DNA of 64,000 nucleotides, taken from contig NZ_CP121354.1 of the NCBI RefSeq assembly GCF_029674545.1, forward strand, positions 3,729,001 through 3,793,000. Direction: 5' to 3'. The notes below the pieces were generated by a model. The model saw only the letters and a program-made list of their open reading frames with translations. It did no database searches and had not been told where the DNA came from. Positions within the stretch are counted from its first letter, which is position 1. Each line of letters begins with the position of its first letter. Positions 54,197-61,760 of this stretch are shown piece by piece. The DNA comes from Mesorhizobium sp. WSM4904. GTDB taxonomy: Bacteria; Pseudomonadota; Alphaproteobacteria; Rhizobiales; Rhizobiaceae. A program made the translations under genes and the position numbers.

Positions 54197-54994
54197 ATGT
54201 ACTCAGTCAACTACCATCGCGCCGCCTCGGTCTCCGACGCCGCCAAGCTGTTGAAGAGCGGCGATGCCAAGCTGCTCTCCGGCGGCATGACGCTGATCCC
54301 CGCCATGAAGACGCGGCTTGCAGCGCCCTCCGACCTTGTCGACGTGTCGAGGCTGAAGGAACTGCAGGGCGTCAAGGTGTCCGGCAAGACGGTCACCATC
54401 GGTGCTGCGACGACGCATTATGAGGTCTCTGCCGACGAGAAGCTGAAGAAGGCCTGCCCGGCGCTCGCGCATATGGCCTCGCTGATCGGCGATCCGGCGG
54501 TACGCTACAAGGGCACGATCGGCGGCTCGATCGCCAACAACGATCCGGCGGCCGACTATCCGGCGGCGCTGCTGGCGTTGGGAGCGACCATCGTCACCAA
54601 CAAGCGCGAGATCGCCGCCGACAAATTCTTCAAGGGCCTGTTCGAAACGGCGCTGAAGGACGGCGAGATCATCACGGCGGTGACCTTCACTGCGCCCGCC
54701 AAGGCCGCCTACCAGAAATTCCGCAACCCGGCATCGCGCTACGCGATCGTCGGGGTGTTCGTGACCAAGGGCAAGGATGGCGTGCGGGCAGCAGTGACCG
54801 GCGCCGGCGACGACGGCGTCTTCCGTTCCAAGGAAATCGAGGCGGCGCTGGCGAAGAATTTCGACGCCTCAGCGCTCGATGGCGTCAAAATCTCCGCCAA
54901 GGGTTTGATGAGCGACATCCATGCTTCCGCCGACTACCGCGCCAATCTGATCGCAGTGATGGCGAAGCGCGCGGTGAGCGCGGCCAACGCCTGA
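54197..54994 (+). CDS. coxM: molybdenum hydroxylase FAD-binding subunit (CoxM-like)
   Basis: A 265-residue flavoprotein subunit. The FAD contacts are LLSGGMTLIPAMKTRL and GTIGGSIANNDPAADYPA, both standard for the CoxM/XdhB family; the end has KFRNPASRYAIVGVFVTK. It takes electrons from the [2Fe-2S] subunit to the acceptor. A GGGAGG ribosome site precedes the ATG. It is the last gene of the operon, followed by a strong terminator. Confidence 0.92.
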   Translation: MYSVNYHRAASVSDAAKLLKSGDAKLLSGGMTLIPAMKTRLAAPSDLVDVSRLKELQGVKVSGKTVTIGAATTHYEVSADEKLKKACPALAHMASLIGDPAVRYKGTIGGSIANNDPAADYPAALLALGATIVTNKREIAADKFFKGLFETALKDGEIITAVTFTAPAKAAYQKFRNPASRYAIVGVFVTKGKDGVRAAVTGAGDDGVFRSKEIEAALAKNFDASALDGVKISAKGLMSDIHASADYRANLIAVMAKRAVSAANA

Positions 54995-55016
54995 ACACTC
55001 CGTCCTGAACGAAAGG

Positions 55017-55041
55017 AAGGGCCGCCGTAGCGGCCCTTTTT
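55017..55041 (+). terminator. rho-independent terminator after the hydroxylase operon
   Basis: GGGCCGC (55019-55025) and GCGGCCC (55030-55036) pair around CGTA and are followed by five T residues, 24 bases past the coxM stop. It is the clearest intrinsic terminator in the window. Confidence 0.88.
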
Positions 55042-55198
55042 CCTGTGTATTCGCAACTGGTTGGCCGGAATTACCTGAGAATTCACGTCTTCGCACTTGC
55101 ACAAGATTATCCCGCATTGCAAAATAAATGCGGCGGGAAACGGAGCGGTTCCGGGCGCGGCTGTCCGTGCCGGGGCTTCGAGTTGCGAAGGGACGGGT

Positions 55199-56221
55199 AT
55201 GACCGACATCTCCGCGACGGCCGGTGTCCTGCCACGGGCCGCAGCCGACAGAGCGGCACGGACAAGGCTGGCCTATCTCGACGGCTGGCGCGGCCTGTCG
55301 ATCGCACTGGTGCTGATCGGCCATTTCTTTCCCGTCCCCGGCATCAATCTCGGTGTCTTGGGCGTCGAGTTCTTCTTCGTGCTCAGCGGCCGGCTGATGG
55401 GCGAGATCCTGTTCATCGAGCGCTTTCCGCTGAAGAAATTCTTCAAGCGCCGGTTCTCGCGCATCTATCCGGCACTGCTGGTGTTCGTGATTGCCGCCAT
55501 GATCGGCCTTTCGGGCACCTTCATCGCCTTCAAATGGAAGGCGGCGCTGACGGCGCTGACCTTCACCTACAACTATGCCGGCATTCTCGTTAACCGCGCC
55601 GGCGCGCTCGACCATATCTGGTCGCTCGCCATCGAGGAGCATTCTTATGTCATCCTGGCGCTGATCAGCGTGGTGGTGGCAGGGCGCGCCACTGTCGTAC
55701 GGCTGCTTGTGGCATTGTCGCTGCTGGCAATGGCCAACGGCGCCATCTCCTACTGGCTTCTCGGCATGGACTACGAGACCAGCTACTGGCGCACCGACGT
55801 GCATATCGCCTCGATCCTGCTTTCGGCGGCGATCTGCCTGCTCAAGGCCGATGGACGGCTGCCGGCATTCCTCAGGAACCAGCATGTGGCGCTGGCGGCG
55901 GCCGCGGGCGCGGTCCTGCTGTTCCTCGATCCGGTGTCGACGCCCGTGCATTATCTACTGGGCGTGCCGTTGCTCGCGCTCGCCGTCAACACGCTCGACT
56001 TCGCCGGTGGCTATCTGACCGGATTGCTGTCATCGCGGCCGATGGTGATGCTGGGGCTGTGGTCCTACTCGCTCTATCTCTGGCAGCAGCCCTTCTACAA
56101 ATTCGTCTACGATCGGGACGTCACACCGATCCCGATGCTGGCCGCGGTCTTCGCCTGCGCGCTGGCAAGCTACTACATCGTCGAAAAACCCGCCCGCGGC
56201 TGGCTCAACCGCAACTGGTGA
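55199..56221 (+). CDS. membrane acyltransferase (OafA/acyltransferase-3 family)
   Basis: A 340-residue membrane protein with about ten helices. The family start RLAYLDGWRGLSIALVLIGH contains the catalytic-type His, FFVLSGRLMGEILFIER follows, and RRFSRIYPALLVF is the conserved loop. Such enzymes acetylate or succinylate surface polysaccharides at the periplasmic side. The ATG at 55199 follows GGGACGGG; an upstream in-frame ATG at 55097 gives an unlikely leader. It stands alone. Confidence 0.87.
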   Translation: MTDISATAGVLPRAAADRAARTRLAYLDGWRGLSIALVLIGHFFPVPGINLGVLGVEFFFVLSGRLMGEILFIERFPLKKFFKRRFSRIYPALLVFVIAAMIGLSGTFIAFKWKAALTALTFTYNYAGILVNRAGALDHIWSLAIEEHSYVILALISVVVAGRATVVRLLVALSLLAMANGAISYWLLGMDYETSYWRTDVHIASILLSAAICLLKADGRLPAFLRNQHVALAAAAGAVLLFLDPVSTPVHYLLGVPLLALAVNTLDFAGGYLTGLLSSRPMVMLGLWSYSLYLWQQPFYKFVYDRDVTPIPMLAAVFACALASYYIVEKPARGWLNRNW

Positions 56222-56278
56222 GCAGAGCCCGTCCATTCCGATAAATCGGGATCGTTCCTTTCGGGATCATGCTCCAGG

Positions 56279-56767
56279 TCAAGCCGCCTTGCCGGTCTTC
56301 CGCGCGGCGAGATAGCGGCGAAGGCCGGCTTCGCCGCGCGGAGTGGTCCAGCGGTGGTTCCAGGCAAAGGCCGGCCTGAGCAGGGGCGCGAGGAGTTTGA
56401 GGATCGGCCTTTCCACGATAACCTGCCAAGTGAGCTTCACATGCGTGCCGGTTCCGGACGGCGACAGTTCGGCCCGCCACAGGCCATCGAAATCGCCGAA
56501 GGTCTTCACCACTACCAGCCTGCCCGGCTCGAGCTCGGCGGCCTCGATGATGAAGTTCAGCTCGTAGGGCAGGGCGCCTCGCGCCCTGGCTCTCGCCCGC
56601 GATCCGACGACGCCCTTGCCTCTTTTGTCCAGCGGCTCGACTTCCTTGTAGGCATCGCCCCACCAGAGCGGTAGCAATTCGGCGTCGGACAAAACGTCCC
56701 ACACTTCCTGCGGCGTCCCTTCCGGGATGTCCCAGCTCTCGTCGAAACGGAAGACGTTGCTCGGCAT
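56279..56767 (-). CDS. SRPBCC-family protein
   Basis: A 162-residue helix-grip protein: [20 protein letters not shown] begins the first strand and pocket helices, [17 protein letters not shown] follows, and [19 protein letters not shown] forms the strand hairpin. It looks like the polyketide-cyclase/dehydrase (COG3832/DUF-type) group. It diverges from a methyltransferase gene. Ligand unknown. Confidence 0.75.
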   Translation of the reverse strand: MPSNVFRFDESWDIPEGTPQEVWDVLSDAELLPLWWGDAYKEVEPLDKRGKGVVGSRARARARGALPYELNFIIEAAELEPGRLVVVKTFGDFDGLWRAELSPSGTGTHVKLTWQVIVERPILKLLAPLLRPAFAWNHRWTTPRGEAGLRRYLAARKTGKAA

Positions 56768-56964
56768 GACGGTCGCCCCCCTTGTGGCGAAAAACCGCTT
56801 ACATTAGCGGCGACTGTTTTATCGTGCTAGCGCCTCTCGCTGCCAGGGAGCGTTTTCCGTTCTTTTGAAATCGAAAAACTCACTCCGACTGTTTTGTTTC
56901 GATTAGATTTGGCTGCAAAATGCCCTAGTTGATTTACTCGCCCCAATGCACTTCAAGAACCCGC

Positions 56965-57630
56965 ATGAGCAAGCCTGATCCCGACGAAGTCTCCCGTCAA
57001 TTGGCTGCCCGATCGCTCGCCAACGACGATCCGACCGGCTGGTTTGAGGAGCTCTATCGCGCCGCGGAAGCCGGCGAGGCACAGGTGCCATGGGAGCGGG
57101 CAGCCCCCAATGCATTGCTTGCCGAATGGTTGGCCAGCAGCGATGGCCATGGCAAGCGCGCCGTCGTCGTCGGTTTTGGCACTGGCCAGGATTCAGAGTT
57201 CATCGCCTCTGTCGGCTATGACACCACTGCCTTCGAGGTTGCCGCCACCGCTGTCTCGGCTGTGCGGCGGCGTTTTCCGAATTCGAGGGTCGACTATGCC
57301 AAGGCCGATCTCCTCGCCCTGCCGGCTCAGTGGGTCGGCCGCTTCGATCTCGTCGTCGAGTGCCTCACCGTGCAGTCTCTGCCGCGCCCGCTACGCGCCC
57401 AGGCAATCGCTGCCGTTGTGAGCCTCCTCGCTCCGGGCGGCAGGCTGATCGTTATCGCCACCTCGATGTCCCCCTGCGGCGACATGAACGCAGGTCCGCC
57501 TTGGCCGCTGACCGAAGCCGAGATCGGCATATTCAGCAAGCCCGGAATCACTATCGTGAGACAGGAACATTTCCCCTTCGCGGACGGCTTTGGACGGTGG
57601 CGCATCGAGTTCGCGCGTGAAAGTCTGTAG
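56965..57630 (+). CDS. SAM-dependent class I methyltransferase
   Basis: A 221-residue protein with a Rossmann methyltransferase core. KRAVVVGFGTGQDSEFIAS (motif I), DTTAFEVAATAV (acidic turn), DYAKADLLALPAQW and FDLVVECLTVQSL (motif IV region), and LLAPGGRLIVIATS (motif post-II) are seen. The glycine pattern in motif I is slightly unusual (GFGTGQD). Thiopurine or small-molecule methylation is possible. Start at MSKPDPD; an upstream in-frame start would add 12 residues. Confidence 0.82.
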   Translation: MSKPDPDEVSRQLAARSLANDDPTGWFEELYRAAEAGEAQVPWERAAPNALLAEWLASSDGHGKRAVVVGFGTGQDSEFIASVGYDTTAFEVAATAVSAVRRRFPNSRVDYAKADLLALPAQWVGRFDLVVECLTVQSLPRPLRAQAIAAVVSLLAPGGRLIVIATSMSPCGDMNAGPPWPLTEAEIGIFSKPGITIVRQEHFPFADGFGRWRIEFARESL

Positions 57631-57682
57631 AGCGGTTCAGCTTTTCGCGGAATCGCTACTGCAGTTTCCTGAAATTGCCCTA
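57629..57682. repeat. partial family A palindromic repeat
   Basis: AGAGCGGTTCAGCTTTTCGCGG and the later CAGTTTCCTGAAATTGCCCTA resemble the two halves of the family A repeats at 10231 and 48225, but shortened. It overlaps the stop codon of the methyltransferase and the stop of the GNAT gene, again lying at converging gene ends. Confidence 0.55.
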
Positions 57683-58192
57683 GCTGGTGACGGGTTTGGC
57701 GTAGTAGCGCACCGACTTCTTGCCACCATGGATCACGGCATCGCCCACCTCTGTGAAGCCGAGCGCGGCGTGGAAGGCATCCGAGGCAGGGTTCGGCGGA
57801 TCGGCATTGACCTCGCAGGTGACGATCGTGTGGCCGGCGCGCCGGACATGCTCGAACAGATCCTCGTAGAGGCGGCTTGCATGGCCGCGGCCGCGCGCTT
57901 CGGCGGCGACCACCACTCGGTCGACATAGACGAAGCGCGGATAGCGCTCGCGGAACCACACAAAATTCGGGCTGTCGTAGCGGGCGTCCTGATCGAAGCA
58001 CATGATGAAAGCTTCGAGCGCGCCGATGCGGCGCGTGTAGAATGCCTGTCCGATCAGGAACGACAACCGGTCCGGCTCCAGCCAGGACAATTCGGCGGCA
58101 TGCTCGTTGTTGAGAACGAGAATGGCCGCCTCGTCGGCGGGTGAGACGCGTTCGATCGGCGGCCTATCCTTCGACATAGTCAGTTCCGGCAT
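57680..58192 (-). CDS. GNAT-family N-acetyltransferase
   Basis: A 170-residue protein with VDRVVVAAEARGRGHASRLY, the acetyl-CoA pyrophosphate loop R-G-x-G-x-A, followed by NPASDAFHAALGFTEVGDAV, the usual C-terminal strand-helix pair of GNATs. The start (ATG at 58192) overlaps the stop of cutC by one base (TGATG), so the pair is translationally coupled. An inner ATG (MSKDRPP) is possible. The substrate is unknown. Confidence 0.85.
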   Translation of the reverse strand: MPELTMSKDRPPIERVSPADEAAILVLNNEHAAELSWLEPDRLSFLIGQAFYTRRIGALEAFIMCFDQDARYDSPNFVWFRERYPRFVYVDRVVVAAEARGRGHASRLYEDLFEHVRRAGHTIVTCEVNADPPNPASDAFHAALGFTEVGDAVIHGGKKSVRYYAKPVTS

Positions 58193-58953
58193 CAGGCCCT
58201 CGCGGCCGCGATCGTCGCCGCCACCAGGGCCTCGTCGGTCACCGTATTGCGGTATTCGCGATCGAGATCGTTGCCGCCCATGCCGACATGCGGATTGCGG
58301 TAGCGCATGGCGCTCGGCACGTCGGCGAGAGCGGCGAAATGCATTTCTCGCAACCCGGTTCGTTTGCCGACTTCACCTATGTTGTCGGGCGCCAGCGCGC
58401 CGCAACCGAGGATGATGATGCGTTCGCCGGCCTGGCGAACGAGCCGCGCCAGCAGGGTGACGCCTTCCAGCGCCGTATCGCGCTGGCCGCTGGTCAGCAC
58501 ACGGCCGACCTTGCAGCGGATCAGCGCTTCGAGTGCCTCGGCCGGATCACGCGTCATGTCGAAGGCGCGATGGCAGGTGACGTTGAGCGGGGCGGCGGCG
58601 CGCACCAGTTCGCTCATGCGCGCCTCGTCGATGGCGCCGTCGGCGGTCAGGCAGCCAACGACGACGCCCGCCACGCCAAGGTCGCGCAGGGCTTCAACAT
58701 CGGCGAGCATCGACCGGTATTCGGCCTCGCTATAGAGAAAATCGCCGCCGCGCGGACGCACGATGACATGGAATGGGATGGTCGCGCGTTCGAGCGCGGC
58801 GCGCACCGTGCCGAGGCTCGGTGTTATGCCGCCTTCCACGAGGCTGGCGCAGAGTTCGACCCGGTCGGCGCCGGCGGCCTGCGCGGCAAGCAGCCCGTCA
58901 ATGCCTTCGACGCAGATTTCGATCAGGGGTTTTGGGGCGTCGGTCACCGGCAT
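58192..58953 (-). CDS. cutC: CutC-family protein (putative copper homeostasis)
   Basis: A 253-residue TIM-barrel protein with the CutC signatures LIEICVEGIDGLLAAQAAGA, DRVELCASLVEGGITPS, and PFHVIVRPRGGDFLYSE, plus VTCHRAFDM and LTSGQRDTALEG. CutC was linked to copper handling in E. coli, but its activity remains disputed. Start at MPVTDAPKP; the frame stays open upstream. It is coupled to the GNAT gene. Confidence 0.9.
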   Translation of the reverse strand: MPVTDAPKPLIEICVEGIDGLLAAQAAGADRVELCASLVEGGITPSLGTVRAALERATIPFHVIVRPRGGDFLYSEAEYRSMLADVEALRDLGVAGVVVGCLTADGAIDEARMSELVRAAAPLNVTCHRAFDMTRDPAEALEALIRCKVGRVLTSGQRDTALEGVTLLARLVRQAGERIIILGCGALAPDNIGEVGKRTGLREMHFAALADVPSAMRYRNPHVGMGGNDLDREYRNTVTDEALVAATIAAARA

Positions 58954-59062
58954 CCATCCATGTTGAAGAGAGAGCGCAGCCCTAGCATTGGGGTGATTGC
59001 GGCGAAAGGCGCATCGATCGGTCCAGCACTGGAGCATGTCACGTCCAGGCGTCCAAAGACCG

Positions 59063-59090
59063 TTGACATCAATAACTCTATGGTTATAAA
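59063..59090 (+). promoter_or_regulatory. sigma-70-like promoter with ArsR-type operator
   Basis: TTGACA (59063-59068), a 16-base spacer and TATAAA (59085-59090) make an unusually good consensus promoter. Inside it, ATAAC (59072-59076) and GTTAT (59083-59087) form the ATAAC-N6-GTTAT dyad typical of ArsR-family operators of ArsR/SRPBCC operons. CTATGG and CCATAG flank the -10 as well. Confidence 0.6.
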
Positions 59091-59236
59091 TAAATCCATA
59101 GCTGACAGGTTATTGATCGGGTGGGCGAATCCGCGAAGGAGAGCTTTGAGCCCGGCCAGAGATCCCTGCAACAGCCTGGCAGCGGCATGTCTTGGCTCTT
59201 GAGACATTGTTGGAGAAACCGGACAAGGAGGATGCA
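59081..59236 (+). pseudogene. probable remnant of an ArsR-family repressor gene
   Basis: From the ATG at 59081 the frame reads MVINKSIADRLLIGWANPRR and on through RALS. This matches the start of ArsR proteins paired with SRPBCC genes (DRVFxALADPTRRAxL). It stops near 59200. In another frame just upstream of the SRPBCC gene, TAWQRHVLALETLLEKPDK resembles the ArsR C-terminus. The central helix-turn-helix is missing, so an internal deletion with frameshift is inferred. The usual ArsR operator and promoter remain in place. Confidence 0.42.
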
Positions 59237-59692
59237 GTGAATGACATCGGAGAAAGAACGATGGCAACCGAGACCAAATCGATCCTTGTCGAGCGGCTCC
59301 TTCCGCACGCGGTCGACAAGGTGTGGCGCGCGCTGACGTCTCCGCACCTGGTCGCCGAGTGGCTGATGGAGAACGATTTTGAACCCATTGAAGGCCACCA
59401 TTTCACTTTCAGCGCGAAGCCGGTGCCCGGCTGGTCAGGCGTGGTCAACTGCGTGGTGCTGAAGGTCTCGCCACCGCGTCTGCTCGTCTACAGCTGGGGC
59501 GACGGAAGTGAGTCCGACAGCGGCTTGAAGACCATTGTGACTTGGTCACTGACGCCCGAGGGGCCGTCCACGCGGGTGCGGATGGAGCAATCCGGTTTCA
59601 GGCCGCAAGACGAGCCCGGCTACAAAGGCATGGGAAGCGGTTGGCCACGCATCCTGGAGCGGCTCGAGCAAGTCGCGGCTGGGCAGGGCTGA
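59237..59692 (+). CDS. AHSA1/SRPBCC-domain protein
   Basis: A 151-residue activator-of-Hsp90-like (AHSA1/START) protein beginning SILVERLLPHAVDKVWRALT after its leader. HLVAEWLMENDF follows, and the closing helix is GSGWPRILERLEQV. It fits the ArsR-paired SRPBCC group. Two starts are well supported: GTG at 59237 with AAGGAGG, and ATG at 59261 with GGAG. An ArsR-type operator and a decayed arsR lie upstream, so it may now be constitutive. Ligand unknown. Confidence 0.82.
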   Translation: MNDIGERTMATETKSILVERLLPHAVDKVWRALTSPHLVAEWLMENDFEPIEGHHFTFSAKPVPGWSGVVNCVVLKVSPPRLLVYSWGDGSESDSGLKTIVTWSLTPEGPSTRVRMEQSGFRPQDEPGYKGMGSGWPRILERLEQVAAGQG

Positions 59693-59798
59693 CATTTCCG
59701 GCGTTGCGCCTGCCGAAGGCGCGCAACAGCAAACCAGACCTGAACCCTGATGTAGCGCATTCCAGGGCTTGTAAAGACACGTCCAAAGGAGATGGACT

Positions 59799-60254
59799 AT
59801 GGAAGCCAGATTGAAGAACCCGGTGATGCTCATCCCCGGCGCCCTGCAGGCGCTGCTGGCGCTGGACAAATCGACCGAAGCCGCCGAGCTGCCCCATGTG
59901 ACACGCAAGCTCATCCACCTGCGCGCCAGCCAGATCAACGCCTGCAGCGTCTGCGTCGACATGCACGCGCGCGAGCTCAAGAAGGCCGGCGAGAAGGACG
60001 AGCGGATCTTTGCCGTATCCGCTTGGCGGGAAACGCCCTACTTCACCGGCGCGGAGCGCGCCGCCCTGGCGCTGACGGAGGCCGCGACGCGATTGGCCGA
60101 CCGCTCGGACGCCGTGCCCGACGACGTCTGGGACGAGGCAGCTCGCCACTATGACGACAAGGCGCTTGCCGCGCTGGTGATCCAGATCGCGCTGATCAAC
60201 GCCTTCAACCGCCTGAACGCGCCGACCCGGCAGCCGGTGGGCGCCTGGGGCTGA
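59799..60254 (+). CDS. carboxymuconolactone decarboxylase (CMD/AhpD-like) family protein
   Basis: A 151-residue helical protein with the AhpD-type redox motif: CSVC in INACSVCVDMHARELKKAG, with His six residues on. WRETPYFTGAERAALALTEA is the standard family segment. CMD-fold proteins of this kind are peroxidase-like rather than true decarboxylases. A strong AAAGGAG site precedes the ATG. The AHSA1/SRPBCC gene is just upstream (106 bases). Confidence 0.88.
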   Translation: MEARLKNPVMLIPGALQALLALDKSTEAAELPHVTRKLIHLRASQINACSVCVDMHARELKKAGEKDERIFAVSAWRETPYFTGAERAALALTEAATRLADRSDAVPDDVWDEAARHYDDKALAALVIQIALINAFNRLNAPTRQPVGAWG

Positions 60255-60318
60255 CATGGATGATCGGGCGTCCGCCTTGGGGCGGCGCCCGACCGCGGAC
60301 AGCCGAGCCGTTGCCTGG

Positions 60319-60750
60319 CTACTGCTTCAAGATCGTATTCTTGGCGCCTTGTTCGACCTGGTCGATCACCAGGAGCTTCACCGGATCGGTGCCGATATTG
60401 GTGGCCTGGTGCCATTGCCCGATCATCTCGACGATGAAATCGCCGGTCTTGTAGGTGTTGCTGCTGCCGGTCTCGACATTGGTGACCTTGAGCGTGCCTG
60501 CCTCGACATAGGCGTAACGCGGGAAGGGGTGCTTGTGGACCGGGAGCGTCGCGCCGGGCGCGATCTGATAGGCTGAAACCTGAACATCGACATTCTTCTG
60601 CGGCAGCGTGATTGGCTGGCCGGAAGCGGTCGTCGTCTTGGACGCCAGCGGCGTCACCACGACAGGTGTGCCGGAACTGTCCAGCGCGTTGGCGGTGCCC
60701 GAAGAAAGCGCTGCTGCCAGGAGCAGCGCCGATGCCAGGACATTGCGCAC
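60319..60750 (-). CDS. exported cupin-domain protein
   Basis: A 143-residue protein with a signal peptide (RNVLASALLLAAALSSGTAN). The single cupin domain has HKHPFPRYAYVEAG as its first metal motif and a later HQATNIG. GTG at 60750 is preferred as start because GGGAGGAA precedes it; the frame is open upstream to 60873. It probably binds a metal in the periplasm. Its role is unknown. Confidence 0.78.
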   Translation of the reverse strand: MRNVLASALLLAAALSSGTANALDSSGTPVVVTPLASKTTTASGQPITLPQKNVDVQVSAYQIAPGATLPVHKHPFPRYAYVEAGTLKVTNVETGSSNTYKTGDFIVEMIGQWHQATNIGTDPVKLLVIDQVEQGAKNTILKQ

Positions 60751-61020
60751 GATTTCCTCCCAAAATGGTCGGCAGAATCGCGCAGGCCTCATCCGCGCGC
60801 AAGTGGGAGGCGGCATGATCAGATCGTGCCCAAGCCCTGCTGGCGATCCTTGAACGGTGCCGGCCATCGCCACGCGCCAGGTTCTTGATACACCGGATTC
60901 ATCCCCTAATTATTCCGTGGGCGCCGTAGTCGCGGATTGCTTGGGGGCAGCGACGGTTTGCGACGTTCTGACCGCTTGTCGCGGAAGGACGGCCGGGCCG
61001 ACGCAACTTTGGAGGCTCCC

Positions 61021-61659
61021 GTGCGTCGATTCCCTCGATCCAGCTTGGCATATTTCGCATTCGCTTGCTCGATCGCGATGGCTTGCGCGGGGCCAGCAGC
61101 CGGCGGCCCGCGCGGCGGAGGGCATGACGCTGGCGACCATCAAGGCGATGGCGGCAATCATGACGAAGGCGGCAACGGCGGCCCGCACAAAGGACCTGCC
61201 GGCGATCCCGTCGGCGACATTAGCGACCCGTTGTCGAACGATCCGCCGCCGAACGATGACGGGATCAGCACCACTACAACGGCGGCAGCACCGTCAACTC
61301 CAGCCGCCACTGCCGACCCGCCCGCAGGCGGCGGACATTCGCTCGACCTTCCGCTCGCCTTGCAGCCTGCCGAAGGCGGCATTGTTCCACCAGCGGTTCA
61401 TCCAATCGAAGTGCTGCCGGGCGTCCCGGATAGCGTCGTTCGCGCCTGCCATGACGCGGTCGTGCAGGCCGCCGCCTCATTTGGCGCGATCAGTGTGGGC
61501 GTCAGCAGCGCAGGTTCCATACATCGGTTAAGCCGGACTAAGATGTCGGCCCCGATTCAGGTCAGCATCGACTATGTGCGCGACGGCAACGTCGAGACGC
61601 GTCAGGCGGCGATCGGATGCGAATTGAACGCTAAAGGCAACGTGATCGGCCTGACATAG
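61021..61659 (+). CDS. secreted Gly/Asp/His-rich protein of unknown function
   Basis: A 212-residue protein. A signal peptide (about residues 1-25) leads into a low-complexity Gly/His/Asp/Pro-rich stretch (GGGHDAGDHQGDGGNHDEGG) and a Thr/Ala/Pro stretch. A C-terminal ~70-residue domain follows, with one Cys in VVRACHDAVVQAAASFGA and one in AAIGCELNAKGNVIGL, likely a disulfide. GTG at 61021 follows GGAGG. The first part might bind metal ions; nothing else is known. Confidence 0.68.
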   Translation: MRRFPRSSLAYFAFACSIAMACAGPAAGGPRGGGHDAGDHQGDGGNHDEGGNGGPHKGPAGDPVGDISDPLSNDPPPNDDGISTTTTAAAPSTPAATADPPAGGGHSLDLPLALQPAEGGIVPPAVHPIEVLPGVPDSVVRACHDAVVQAAASFGAISVGVSSAGSIHRLSRTKMSAPIQVSIDYVRDGNVETRQAAIGCELNAKGNVIGLT

Positions 61660-61760
61660 CGTACGGCCACGTCGTGGCCTTTCCCTGCCTTCGCCGTGTT
61701 GCGAGAGGGGCGCGGCAAAGACCAGAGCCTTTACCGTGGGCCCGTGAAGTCGTCTGGAAC

